Counted from the first letter of the stretch, positions 16,720 to 24,793 are shown. The stretch is 47,752 nt of DNA from Actinobacteria bacterium 69-20 (GCA_001897425.1 MKSW01000031.1:1-47752), one strand, 5' to 3'. Translations and numbers: made by a program. The notes: a model not told the origin generated them from the sequence alone.

Positions 16720-17331
16720 TCACCGGATGATGAAGATCGTGGTGAACAGTGCGATCCAGATGACGTCGACGAAGTGCCAGTAGTACGACACGACGATCGC
16801 GCTGGTCGCCTGCGCCGGCGTGAACTTGCTCATCTTGGTGCGGGCGATCAGCAGGATGAACGCGATCAAACCGCCGATGACGTGCAACCCGTGGAAGCCC
16901 GTCGTCAGGTAGAACACGGTGCCGTAAGCGTCCGACGAGAGCGTGGTGCCCTCGCGAACCATGGTGGCGAACTCGTTGGCCTGCCCGATGACGAACGCGA
17001 GACCCATCAGGAAGCTGATGATGTACCAGCGGCGCAGCCCGAACACGTCTCCACGTTCCGCGGCCCACACACCGAACTGGCAGGTGAACGAGCTCAGGAT
17101 CAGGATGATCGTGAAGATGAGGTCGTACCCCATGTCCAGGTGAGTCGTCACCGGCGGCCACGGTCCCTCGTTCACCGCGCGCGCGGTGAAGTAGATCCCG
17201 AAGAGTCCAGCGAAGAACATCAGCTCGCTGGCAAGCCACACGATCACTCCGACACTGACCATGTTCGGTCGGTTCAGCGTGTGGATGCGCGCGCTGATGG
17301 CAGGAGTGCCTGCCGGCGTCGTTGTCGTCAC
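16720..17331 (-). CDS. ctaE: cytochrome c oxidase (aa3) subunit III
   Basis: Structural membrane subunit of the aa3 oxidase without redox cofactors, 203 residues with five to six hydrophobic segments. Recognisable conserved stretches are [38 protein letters not shown] and [14 protein letters not shown]. The GTG at 17331 is where family similarity begins ([17 protein letters not shown]); the open frame extends to ATG 17436 but those residues are not family-like. A CATAAT hexamer ends six bases before this GTG and no Shine-Dalgarno is present, so translation is probably leaderless. First gene of the ctaE-qcrCAB operon, divergent from the receiver-like gene. Confidence 0.96.
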   Translation of the reverse strand: MTTTTPAGTPAISARIHTLNRPNMVSVGVIVWLASELMFFAGLFGIYFTARAVNEGPWPPVTTHLDMGYDLIFTIILILSSFTCQFGVWAAERGDVFGLRRWYIISFLMGLAFVIGQANEFATMVREGTTLSSDAYGTVFYLTTGFHGLHVIGGLIAFILLIARTKMSKFTPAQATSAIVVSYYWHFVDVIWIALFTTIFIIR

Positions 17332-17337
17332 ACGTGG

Positions 17338-17343
17338 ATTATG
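17338..17343 (-). promoter_or_regulatory. candidate -10 box of ctaE-qcrCAB
   Basis: The minus strand reads CATAAT, and the seventh base after it is the G of the ctaE GTG codon, which fits transcription starting at the start codon. A -35 box is not evident. The rest of the 17332-17576 gap is GC-rich, apart from an AT patch at 17394-17402, and shows no other recognisable signal. Confidence 0.45.
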
Positions 17344-17576
17344 GCGCCTCGTCGCAATGTTCGCTCCCCCGGGGGTCGGTGCGTCGCGGGTAGTTTTCAA
17401 AAGGATCTCGTCATGCGCGCTGCCGCGGCCGGCCACGGCGTTGCCCGCCCGGCGGCGGCCCGGCTGGGACGTGGATGTCGCCGTGAGCTGGCGTCGCCGC
17501 GCGCATTACCATCGACCGAGGGCGCGAGCGCCCGTATCGGCCGTGCGACGCGACGTGTGTAGAGGTGGGCGACCCG

Positions 17577-17993
17577 ATGAGCAATCCGGTGGTGCTGGTC
17601 TTCAGCAACAGGGCCGATGTCCGGGAATCGGTGATCCTGGGGATCGGACGCCGCCCGGCCCATGATGTGGGCCGCGTCGATTTCCTCGAATGCTCGACGG
17701 TGGCCGAGGTGCTGATGGCCGTGGACGAGAACAAGGCGGATGTGCTGGTCCTGGATGCGGAGGCGCAACCGGCCGGTGGCATGGGCATCAGCCGGCAGGT
17801 GCACCTGGAGGCCGCGATCGTGCCGCCGGTGATCCTGCTGGTGCGCCGCGAGGACGATCGGTGGCTCGCGACGTGGGCCAAGGCCGACGAGGTGCTGATG
17901 TACCCGGTGGACCCCGTGACGGCGGCGGAGAGTGTGGCGGCCGTGTTGCGCCGCCGCGGTGCGGTGCACGCGGCGTCCCACGCGGCTCAGTGA
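17577..17993 (+). CDS. orphan response-regulator receiver-like protein (Rv3143-like)
   Basis: A 138-residue single-domain protein resembling M. tuberculosis Rv3143: VLVFSNRADVRESVILGIGRRP at the N-terminus, VLVLDAEAQPAGGMGISRQ in the middle and DDRWLATWAKADEVLMYPVDP later. It has receiver-like alternation of strands and helices but no DNA-binding domain. An Asp is present at the end of beta3 (VLD), but spacing to the following Pro differs by one from the classical DxxMP motif, so phosphorylation is uncertain. The ATG at 17577 has AGAGGTGGG upstream. It is divergent from the ctaE-qcr operon and 13 bases before trpD, so co-transcribed with it. Its partner kinase or target is unknown. Confidence 0.75.
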   Translation: MSNPVVLVFSNRADVRESVILGIGRRPAHDVGRVDFLECSTVAEVLMAVDENKADVLVLDAEAQPAGGMGISRQVHLEAAIVPPVILLVRREDDRWLATWAKADEVLMYPVDPVTAAESVAAVLRRRGAVHAASHAAQ

Positions 17994-18017
17994 CCCGGGC
18001 TGCGCAGTGACCCGGGC
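17988..18017 (+). repeat. 13-bp direct repeat over stop codon and trpD start
   Basis: CAGTGACCCGGGC occurs at 17988-18000 and 18005-18017. The first copy holds the TGA of the receiver gene; the GTG within the second is the trpD start codon used here. A duplication of the junction may thus have set the trpD start. Confidence 0.8.
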
Positions 18018-19089
18018 GACCGTGACCGGATCCGAGGGGCCGGAGCCCACGTGGCCCGGCGTGCTGTCGGGCCTGCTCGGCGGATCGGACCTCACCGCCG
18101 GCCAGACGGCGTGGGTGATGGACGAGGTGATGACGGGCAACGCGACGTCGGCCCAGATCGCCGCGTTCGCGATCGCGTTGCGGGCGAAGGGCGAAACGCC
18201 CGCGGAGCTCGCCGGGCTGGTGTCCGGGATGCTGGCGCACGCGAATCGTCTCGAGATCGCCGGGCGCTCCGTCGATATCGTCGGCACCGGCGGGGACCGG
18301 GCGAACACCGTCAACATCTCATCGATGGCGGCGGTGGTGGCGGCTGCTGCCGGTGCGACCGTCGTCAAGCACGGCAACCGTGCAGCCTCGTCGAAGTGCG
18401 GCGCGGCAGATCTGCTCGAGGGCCTCGGGATTGCGGTCGCCCTGCCCCCGGAAGCGGTGGCGGCGTGCGTCGAAGAAGTCGGCATCGGGTTCTGCTTCGC
18501 GCCGGTCTTCCACCCGTCGTTCCGGCACACCGCATCGGCCCGCCGGGAGATGGGCGTGCCCACCGTTTTCAACTTCCTCGGCCCGCTCACCAATCCGGCC
18601 CAGCCGGCGGCGGGGGCTATCGGCTGCGGCGACGCGCGCATGGCGCCGGTGATGGCGCAGGTGTTCGCCGACCGCGGTGCCGACGTCCTGCTGTTCCGGG
18701 GCGACGACGGCATCGACGAGCTGACCACGACCACAACCAGCACGGTGTGGGCGGTGCGCGGCGGATCGGTGACGCGCACCGTGGTCGACCCGTCGGATCT
18801 CGGTATCTCACGCGCCCCCGCCGAAGCGCTGCGGGGCGGGGACGTGGCCGTCAACGTGGGCGTCGCCAGGAAGGTTTTCGCGGGCGAACCGGGGCCGGTC
18901 GCCGACGCCGTTGCACTGAACGCGGCGGCCGCGCTCGCGGCGCATGCCGGGTTGTCGGGCGATGTGACGGCAGACCTGGGATCCGGTCTGACCCGCGCGC
19001 AGCAGGCGATGCGGTCCGGCGCGGTCGCCGACCTCGTCGCGCGGTGGACCGAGATCACCGTTCGCCTGGCCACCGCCGCTGACGGGTGA
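18007..19089 (+). CDS. trpD: anthranilate phosphoribosyltransferase
   Basis: Second step of tryptophan synthesis: transfers the phosphoribosyl group of PRPP to anthranilate. The 360 residues show the helical N-terminal domain with MDEVMTGNATSAQIAAF, then the glycine-rich PRPP loop VGTGGD followed by NTVNISS, KHGNRAASSKCGAADLLE, and FNFLGPLTNPA; the acidic magnesium pair lies in DGIDELT. The start is uncertain: GTG 18007 lies within a direct repeat and GTG 18022 is also possible; neither has a strong ribosome site, so coupling to the upstream gene is likely. Other trp genes are not in the window, as usual in Mycobacteriales, where trpD is separate. Confidence 0.95.
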   Translation: MTRATVTGSEGPEPTWPGVLSGLLGGSDLTAGQTAWVMDEVMTGNATSAQIAAFAIALRAKGETPAELAGLVSGMLAHANRLEIAGRSVDIVGTGGDRANTVNISSMAAVVAAAAGATVVKHGNRAASSKCGAADLLEGLGIAVALPPEAVAACVEEVGIGFCFAPVFHPSFRHTASARREMGVPTVFNFLGPLTNPAQPAAGAIGCGDARMAPVMAQVFADRGADVLLFRGDDGIDELTTTTTSTVWAVRGGSVTRTVVDPSDLGISRAPAEALRGGDVAVNVGVARKVFAGEPGPVADAVALNAAAALAAHAGLSGDVTADLGSGLTRAQQAMRSGAVADLVARWTEITVRLATAADG

Positions 19090-19150
19090 CCGCGGGCCGC
19101 GGAAGGATTGTCCGGGCCGTCGGTGCGGCTACCGCCCTTCGGATTCTCGG

Positions 19151-19432
19151 TCAGGCCTGCATGCCGATGGAGAACGCGTCCTCGCTGTCCCGCCGCGCGT
19201 AGGAGCGGAACGCGATGTGCGTGATGGTCCCCGTCACGCCGGGCACCTTCGAGATGTGCTCCGGAATGATCTCCGCGATGCCCTCGTGGTCGGCGGCGGT
19301 CACGATCGCGATGAGGTCGACGTCCCCCGCGCAGGAATAGACGGACTGAACTCCCGGCAGGTCTGCGATCGCTTGGGCGGCCTCGCTGATCCGGACGGCT
19401 TCGACGTCGATGAGCACGATCGCGGTGACCAT
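19151..19432 (-). CDS. stand-alone Lrp/AsnC ligand-binding (RAM) domain protein
   Basis: A 93-residue protein that is only the ligand-sensing and oligomerisation half of an Lrp/AsnC regulator (alpha/beta RAM fold), with no helix-turn-helix. Typical segments: IADLPGVQSVYSCAGDVDLIAIV and ITHIAFRSY. The ATG at 19432 has GAGGGAGA upstream; the open frame reaches 19549 but that part is not family-like. Such proteins are common next to trpD or respiratory genes in Mycobacteriales; ligand unknown. It lies 147 bases after the nuclease gene on the same strand and converges on trpD. Confidence 0.88.
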   Translation of the reverse strand: MVTAIVLIDVEAVRISEAAQAIADLPGVQSVYSCAGDVDLIAIVTAADHEGIAEIIPEHISKVPGVTGTITHIAFRSYARRDSEDAFSIGMQA

Positions 19433-19579
19433 GGCTCTCCCTCGCTGTGTCTCGTGTCGGGCTCGGAGGGCGCGCGACGCGAGCGACCCGCCCGGCTGCG
19501 ATGCTATCGCGCGGCACCCGGGCCGCTCCGGGGGCGCCTGAGTGCTCACGGCGGCTGTCCCGGAACGATCGTGCCCGGA

Positions 19580-21307
19580 TCACGCAATGAGCTGCGCCGC
19601 CGCGCGTGCGGTCGACGCTGCAGCCGTGAACGCCTCCCAACGGCCGGCCCCGCGCGCGGGCTGCGACCAGCCGCTGGTGGCCCGCACCAGCCGGACGTCG
19701 GGCTGCTCGACGAACGCGAGGATCGTCAAGGATTCCTCGGCCGTGGCGGCAGGCAAGGCGTCTCCGTTCGGCAACACGGTCTCCGCCCCCAGCGCGAGCG
19801 ACGCGGCCAACGCCACCGGATTCGTGCCACGCGTCGCTCTGCCGGCGGCCGCCAGCCGGCCATGCCGGATCACCGCCAGCTCCCACCCCGCGGCTCCGTC
19901 CGGCCGGGCCACCACGAGCTCCGCGATCGACGTGAACGCGCGCAGCCGCTGCGCCCTCGCCAGGCTGGTGACCAGCACCGCGAGCTCGTCGCGGGCCGAC
20001 GCCGCTTCGAGGTACCGCTCCGCGTCCGCCAGACGCTCGATCCGCACTCGCAGATCGTCCAGCAACGACGTCGATTCGCCGCCCAGCAGCGCGACCACCG
20101 ACGCGACGTGGCGCGCGTACTCGTCGGCCGATTCGTGGCCGGCGCACGGAGCGCCGCACCGGCCGAGTTCGTATAGCGCGCAAGGAGTTCGGCGCGGTCT
20201 GAGCGGTAACCGGCCGCTGCATCGCCGGAGCGGAGCGGCCGCCTGGATGGCGTCCACCGCGGCCTGGGCCGATCGCCGGGAGGTGATCGGTCCGAGCGCA
20301 GGCGTGCCGGCCGGGGGAGGCGACGCCGTCACCGTCAGCCTCGGGAACGTCTCCTCGGTCAACCGGATCCAGTACGTCTTATCAGGGTTGCGCGAACGGC
20401 GGTTGTATCGCGGTTGGTGCGCCGCGATCAGGCGCTGCTCACGGATGGCCGCCTCCAATCGTGTCGCGCACACGACGTGGTCGACGCGCTGGGCCAGCAG
20501 CACCATCTCCTTGATCCGCCCGCGAGTTTCCGCCGCGGTGAAGTAGGAACGGACCCGGGCGCGCAGATTTCCGGAGGTGCCCACGTAGAGGACGGCGTCA
20601 TCCGCGTCGCGGAACAGGTAGACGCCGGGTGCGGCGGGCACACCATCGGCCAGGTGGCGCTTGCGTCGCCGGGCCGGATCCACGGCCCGCTCGGCCTGCA
20701 TCAGGTCCGGCAGCGTGATCACGCCGAGCGGGCCGAGGCGTTCCAGCAGCGCGTGCAGCACGTCGACGGTGGCCCGTGCATCGGTCAGCGCGCGGTGGTC
20801 GGGCGCCACGCGCGCTCCCAGCAGCGGAGCGAGCACACCGAGCCGGACGCTCGGCACCTCCGCGCGGCTGAACACCGACCGGGCGAGCCGAACCGTGTCG
20901 ACCACGGCAGAGTTCGGCCAGGGCGCCTCCAGCCGTGTGCATGCGGCACGCAGGAACCCGATGTCGAACCGCGCGTTGTGCGCCACCAGCACGCATCCCC
21001 GGGCGAACTCCAAGAAGGCGGGCAGCACGGATTCGATCCGTGGCGCGGGCGCCACCATGACGTCGGTGATCCCGGTGAGCATGGTGATCTGCGGCGGGAT
21101 GCCCCGACCCGGGTTCACCAGGGTGGCGAACTCACCGAGCACCTCGCCGCCGCGGACCTTGACGGCGCCGATCTCCGTGATCGCGTCGACCGCGGATGAG
21201 CCGCCGGTCGTCTCCAGATCGACGACGACGAAGGTGGTGTCCCTGAGCGCCGGGTCGAGGTCGCTCAGCGACTGCTGCAGCGGGTCCGTCGCGCGGGAAG
21301 ACGCCAT
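19580..21307 (-). CDS. DEDDh exonuclease fused to a UvrC-type GIY-YIG domain
   Basis: A two-nuclease protein of 575 residues. The N-terminal DEDDh exonuclease domain (about 25-190), like the DNA polymerase III epsilon subunit, has VVDLETTG, HNARFD and the HRALTDA motif. A GIY-YIG domain like that of UvrC or Cho (about 225-310) has PGVYLFRD and VLYVGTSGNLRARVRSYF. Further on, CALYELGRCGAPC resembles the Cys-rich middle of UvrC. The architecture matches M. tuberculosis Rv2191 (a DnaQ-Cho fusion), also beside trpD. It is probably involved in DNA repair. The ATG at 21307 precedes the family-like part by about 24 residues; the longer open frame is not credible. Confidence 0.85.
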   Translation of the reverse strand: MASSRATDPLQQSLSDLDPALRDTTFVVVDLETTGGSSAVDAITEIGAVKVRGGEVLGEFATLVNPGRGIPPQITMLTGITDVMVAPAPRIESVLPAFLEFARGCVLVAHNARFDIGFLRAACTRLEAPWPNSAVVDTVRLARSVFSRAEVPSVRLGVLAPLLGARVAPDHRALTDARATVDVLHALLERLGPLGVITLPDLMQAERAVDPARRRKRHLADGVPAAPGVYLFRDADDAVLYVGTSGNLRARVRSYFTAAETRGRIKEMVLLAQRVDHVVCATRLEAAIREQRLIAAHQPRYNRRSRNPDKTYWIRLTEETFPRLTVTASPPPAGTPALGPITSRRSAQAAVDAIQAAAPLRRCSGRLPLRPRRTPCALYELGRCGAPCAGHESADEYARHVASVVALLGGESTSLLDDLRVRIERLADAERYLEAASARDELAVLVTSLARAQRLRAFTSIAELVVARPDGAAGWELAVIRHGRLAAAGRATRGTNPVALAASLALGAETVLPNGDALPAATAEESLTILAFVEQPDVRLVRATSGWSQPARGAGRWEAFTAAASTARAAAQLIA

Positions 21308-21498
21308 GCCAGCAGGGTAGAGGCGCTGCCCGACAGTGCCGGTGCGGTGCCATGGCCTGTCCCGGCCGTGTCGTGACGGACGGTCCCTGGAGCCCGAGTT
21401 GGGCGCTGTCGGCGAAGATAGGAGTGCGGGTCCGGCGTGGACCGGTGAGGGGCGCGCATGGCGCCGCTCGCGGCGGAACGTCGAGCGGGAGGCGGGCG

Positions 21499-22908
21499 AT
21501 GACGAACGTGTATGACGCTGTTCCGCGCGATGCCGTTCCGGACCGTTCTGCACCGGAGACGCCGCCTCCCGACCAGCCGACCGGGCAACCGGACCCGCCG
21601 CCGGCCGTGACATGGGCGGACCTCCCCGAGACGGTGCGCACCGCGGCGATCGGTGCCGCGGCCCGCGTCATCGGAACGCTGCCCGCCGATCGGGTGCCGC
21701 ACGCCTTGGCACAGGTCGCCCGGTTCGTTGACGCCAAACGCGCCAAGAGCGGGGCGGCACCGATCGCTCGCGCGTTGGAGCACGACGCCGGGTTCCGCGC
21801 CCTGGTCGCGGAAAGCCTCCCGGCGGACTTCGGCCGAGCGGACGCGGACCCGGCCGCCGCGGCGGCGCGGTCCTTCCTGCGGCACCTCCCGGATACCCGG
21901 CTCCTGCTCGCGGACGCCGCCCGCGCGGACGAGGTGGCGAGCCTCCGCGCGCAGGTCGCTGGGCTGACAGCGACCGTCGAGGGCCTGACGACCCAGCTTG
22001 CGAATACCGCCCGCGGCCGTGGCAAAGCCGGTTCTGCGGCGCCGGCGGTATCTGACGGGAAGTCCGGGAGGCAGCCCGGGGCGAAGGCCGATTCCGCCGA
22101 CCAGGATGAGATCGCCAAATTGCGCGCGCGCCTGCGCCAGCAGGGCACCCGGGTTCGCGAGGCGCAATTATCGGCGGCCGACTCGGTGCGGCTCGCCGAC
22201 GCGGAGCGGGACGAGGCCGTGGCGCAACTCGAGCGAGAACGCGCCAACGCCGACGCCTGGCGGCTCAAAGCGGAGCAGGAGGCCCGCCAGGCACAGACGG
22301 CGCGGCAGGCACTCGATCGGGCGCGCGCCGAGCTCAGCCGCGACCGGGCGGACGGTGATCGGCGCATCGAACTGCTGCTGGACACCCTCGTCGACGCCGC
22401 CGCGGGGCTGAGGCGGGAGTGGCGCCTGGCGACCGGAGGAGCGGATCCGGCCGACGTCGTGGTTCGGGACCTGCCGGCCGCCGACCCGCGGCCGCGGCGG
22501 CAAGCCGATGCCGCGCTGCTCCTGCAGTGGCTGGGTCTCCCCAGTGCGCATGTGATCGTCGACGGCTACAACGTGACGAAGACGGGATATCCGGATCTCA
22601 CCCTCGCCGACCAGCGGGACCGGCTGATCCGCGCGCTCGGCGCTCTCGCGGCGCGTACCGGCGCCGACATCACCGTCGTTTTCGACGGAGCCGCGGTGGT
22701 CGCGGCGCCGACGTCGACCAGGGATGTACGGGTGGTCTTCTCGCCGCCGGGGGTGATCGCCGATGACGTCATTCGCCGGCTGGCCGCCGCGGAACCCGTC
22801 GGCAGGGTGGTGGTTGTCGTGACATCCGATCGTGAGGTGGTGGACGGTGTCCGCCGTTCGGGCGCACGAACCGCGCCGTCGCAGGTCCTGCTCGAGGTGC
22901 TCGCGTGA
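21499..22908 (+). CDS. NYN-domain (PIN-like) RNA-binding/nuclease protein
   Basis: A 469-residue protein. The N-terminal part is Pro/Ala-rich and helical; a long coiled-coil-like region with heptads of Ala, Arg, Glu and Gln runs from about 135 to 315. The C-terminal 130 residues form an NYN/YacP-type domain opening with VIVDGYNVTKTG and containing DITVVFDGA and VVVVVTSDREV, which supply the acidic residues of PIN-like folds. YacP relatives (Rae1) cut mRNA at the ribosome; activity here is inferred from family only. The ATG at 21499 follows GGGAGGCGGG; the longer open frame upstream is rejected. Divergent from the DEDDh gene, followed by a 532-bp gap. Confidence 0.82.
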   Translation: MTNVYDAVPRDAVPDRSAPETPPPDQPTGQPDPPPAVTWADLPETVRTAAIGAAARVIGTLPADRVPHALAQVARFVDAKRAKSGAAPIARALEHDAGFRALVAESLPADFGRADADPAAAAARSFLRHLPDTRLLLADAARADEVASLRAQVAGLTATVEGLTTQLANTARGRGKAGSAAPAVSDGKSGRQPGAKADSADQDEIAKLRARLRQQGTRVREAQLSAADSVRLADAERDEAVAQLERERANADAWRLKAEQEARQAQTARQALDRARAELSRDRADGDRRIELLLDTLVDAAAGLRREWRLATGGADPADVVVRDLPAADPRPRRQADAALLLQWLGLPSAHVIVDGYNVTKTGYPDLTLADQRDRLIRALGALAARTGADITVVFDGAAVVAAPTSTRDVRVVFSPPGVIADDVIRRLAAAEPVGRVVVVVTSDREVVDGVRRSGARTAPSQVLLEVLA

Positions 22909-22963
22909 CGCGCGTCCGAATGTGGGCGGCTATGACGGCGTTCCGCGCGAAGCGTTGCGCCAA

Positions 22964-22979
22964 TGTGACCTAAGTCATA
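22964..22979 (+). promoter_or_regulatory. CRP/GlxR-like binding site
   Basis: TGTGACCTAAGTCATA matches the CRP/GlxR consensus TGTGANNTANNTCACA at all but one defined position. In M. tuberculosis and C. glutamicum, cAMP receptor proteins control resuscitation-promoting and cell-wall hydrolase genes, which fits the downstream NlpC/P60 gene. It lies about 290 bases upstream of the nearest -10-like box, so it may serve a more distal promoter. Confidence 0.5.
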
Positions 22980-23304
22980 GTAACGCATTTTCATGCGCCG
23001 CTCATGCGTTCCACAAGTAATGTCAAATAAACAGTAAAGAATCAGTCAGGAACATCGCGTAGGGCAAAGAATCGTCACAATCTGTGAAAGACGTCACGCA
23101 ATCGTGATCGTGCGACGCGCGGTATGACGGACGTCCCATCACACTCGTTTCTCTGCATTTCCGCTGGTCAACGCGTTGAGAGGCAGCTGTTTCGGCGCGT
23201 ATCCGGCGCATGAACCGCTGAAAATCTCTTTCGGCTAGACCAAATCCGTAGTCATCTCGTAACCTGATCGAGACCTTCGCAGGGTGGCCAGCAGGGCCGT
23301 CCCG

Positions 23305-23440
23305 GAGGCACCGCCGAATCGACGCGGAGCGTCGAGCCGGGAACCGGAATGTTGGGTTCATGCCGTGGCGGTGTGCCGTCGATGTTGGGGTAGGACCCCA
23401 TCGGCACGCCGCAGGGATTCACGCGGCGCCGGCGGGCGGG
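23305..23440 (+). ncRNA. candidate c-di-AMP (ydaO/yuaA) riboswitch
   Basis: The segment carries, in the order of the ydaO/yuaA aptamer: P1 strand CCGCC then GAATC (23311-23320); a hairpin GACGC-GGA-GCGTC (23321-23333); GAGCCGGGAACC (23334-23345); TTGGGTTCATG (23352-23362); GGGGTAGGACCCC (23387-23399); CAGGGATTCACGCGGCG (23412-23428); and closing strand GGCGG (23431-23435). Size (about 125 bases) fits. Several core positions differ from the consensus I remember, so this would be a diverged member. CACCGCC (23309-23315) can alternatively pair with GGCGGTG (23367-23373), which excludes P1 and could be the switch. c-di-AMP riboswitches commonly precede NlpC/P60 and rpf genes in Actinobacteria, including, as I recall, the orthologous C. 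glutamicum nlpC. Confidence 0.5.
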
Positions 23441-24793
23441 ATGGGAGAGAGGGCGTTCCCCTTGGCGACGCAGGCTCGCGCGGACCGAAACGTGGTCGCG
23501 GAACAAGGGAAATCGACCGACGCTCGTCACTTTCGGGTCCACCGTGCCGCGGCCTGGATCGCGGGCCGGCGCCTGCGCACCGTAGCCGCTGCGCTTGCCG
23601 CTGTCGCAACGATCTGCGCCGTGGTCGTCGCCGTCCCAGCGGCCGCGCAACCAGGTGGTGGGGCCACCCCGCCCAGTTCCTCGCCCGCGGCCGGTGTGCC
23701 CACGACCTCGGCCGACGCCAAGCAGAGGTGGCTGGACGCGTCCACGAAGGCGGAAGCGGCCAACGAAGACCTGCTCACCGCGCAGCAGAACGAGAAGCGC
23801 GCCCAAGAGAAGGTTCGCACGGCCAAGGTAGCGCTGGCGCAGGCGAATCTGAATGCGGACGCCGCACAGACGGCATCCGTCCAGGCCGCAGCGAAATACG
23901 CCATGTACCGCGACGATCTGGCCCAGTTCGCGAGCGCAAGTTTCCGCGGGGCGCGATTGGGGCAGCTGTCCGCACTACTGACAGCAGGATCGACCGCCGA
24001 TTATCTCGATGAGGTCTCCTCACTCGATCAGGTCGCTGGTAGCACTCGCATCGTGATGATGCAGGCCCTTCAGGCCCGCGACGCGGCGAGCGCCGCAGCG
24101 ACCACAGCGGCCGAGGCGCAGGATGCGGCGACGGCGGCTGCGGCAGCGGCCGACAAGGCGCTGAAGGACGCGCACGACGCGACGAAGGCCGTGGCGGATC
24201 GAAAGACCGCGCTCGACCAGCAGGTGGAGACCTACCACCGGCTCTTCTCCGCGCTGACCGGCCAGGAACGTCAAGCGGCGATGCAGGCCCAGCAGGCTGC
24301 GTGGGAACAGCAGGCGCAGCAGGCCGCGCAGCAACAGGCAGCCGAGCAACAGGTCGCCGGCCAGGCAGGCGGGCAGGCCGCTGCTCCTGCGGGCGCTACA
24401 CCCGCCGCCGGTTCGGCCGCCGGAACCGTCACGGCACCTAACCCGAAAGCCCAGATCGCGGTCGAGGCCGCGCTGAGCAAGCTGGGCGCGCCATACGTGT
24501 GGGGCGCGACGGGCCCGAACGCGTTCGACTGCTCCGGCTTCACGTCCTGGGCCTGGGCCCAGGCGGGGGTCACCATTCCGCGCACGTCGTCCGGGCAGGC
24601 GAGTCTGCCGGTCGTGCCTCTCGACCAGCTCCAGCCCGGCGATCTGGTCACCTACTATTCGCCGACGCACCATGTGGCCATGTACATCGGCAACGGGCAG
24701 ATCGTCCACGCGTCCACCGAAGGGGTGCCGGTCTACATCACCAGCATCTACCGGGGCGGCCCGTACCCGGTGGGGCACCGGGTCACGAACTAG
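23441..24793 (+). CDS. secreted NlpC/P60 peptidoglycan endopeptidase
   Basis: Exported cell-wall hydrolase expected to cut D-Glu-mDAP bonds in stem peptides. It has a long basic n-region, then a signal sequence (TVAAALAAVATICAVVVAVPAAAQ, split here as two pieces around residue 60) cleaved after AAAQ. A coiled-coil region (about 85-285) is rich in Ala, Gln and Asp, followed by a Gln/Ala-rich linker. The C-terminal NlpC/P60 domain has the catalytic Cys364 (FDCSGF) and His411 (HHVAMYIG). Numbering is from ATG 23441. TTG 23462, with GGGAGAGAGGG upstream, and GTG 23492 are alternative starts and would free the riboswitch from overlap with translation signals. It matches M. tuberculosis Rv2190c and C. 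glutamicum NlpC in architecture and neighbours. pimB follows after 38 bases. Confidence 0.9.
   Translation: MGERAFPLATQARADRNVVAEQGKSTDARHFRVHRAAAWIAGRRLRTVAAALAAVATICAVVVAVPAAAQPGGGATPPSSSPAAGVPTTSADAKQRWLDASTKAEAANEDLLTAQQNEKRAQEKVRTAKVALAQANLNADAAQTASVQAAAKYAMYRDDLAQFASASFRGARLGQLSALLTAGSTADYLDEVSSLDQVAGSTRIVMMQALQARDAASAAATTAAEAQDAATAAAAAADKALKDAHDATKAVADRKTALDQQVETYHRLFSALTGQERQAAMQAQQAAWEQQAQQAAQQQAAEQQVAGQAGGQAAAPAGATPAAGSAAGTVTAPNPKAQIAVEAALSKLGAPYVWGATGPNAFDCSGFTSWAWAQAGVTIPRTSSGQASLPVVPLDQLQPGDLVTYYSPTHHVAMYIGNGQIVHASTEGVPVYITSIYRGGPYPVGHRVTN

Larger units (their letters stand above)
22909..23440 (+). promoter_or_regulatory. long AT-rich leader region upstream of the NlpC/P60 gene
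   Basis: No protein gene is supported in these 532 bases. From about 22970 to 23270 the sequence is strikingly AT-rich for this genome. It contains a CRP/GlxR-like site (22964-22979), the repeated hexamer CATGCG near 22991-23008, and a TAACCT -10-like box at 23260-23265 that would start transcription near 23272. The last 130 bases are GC-rich and foldable (candidate riboswitch, separate entry). Confidence 0.6.

Noticed and set aside
17332-17576. Search for the AATCTGACAGA motif or a CRP site before ctaE-qcr
   Set aside because: Neither was seen; only the CATAAT hexamer stands out.
17397-20222. Very long minus-strand open frame (941 codons) antisense to trpD and neighbours
   Set aside because: High-GC shadow of trpD, the Lrp-domain gene and the nuclease gene; composition is Arg/Ala/Pro-rich without family features, while the plus-strand and shorter minus-strand genes have clear motifs.
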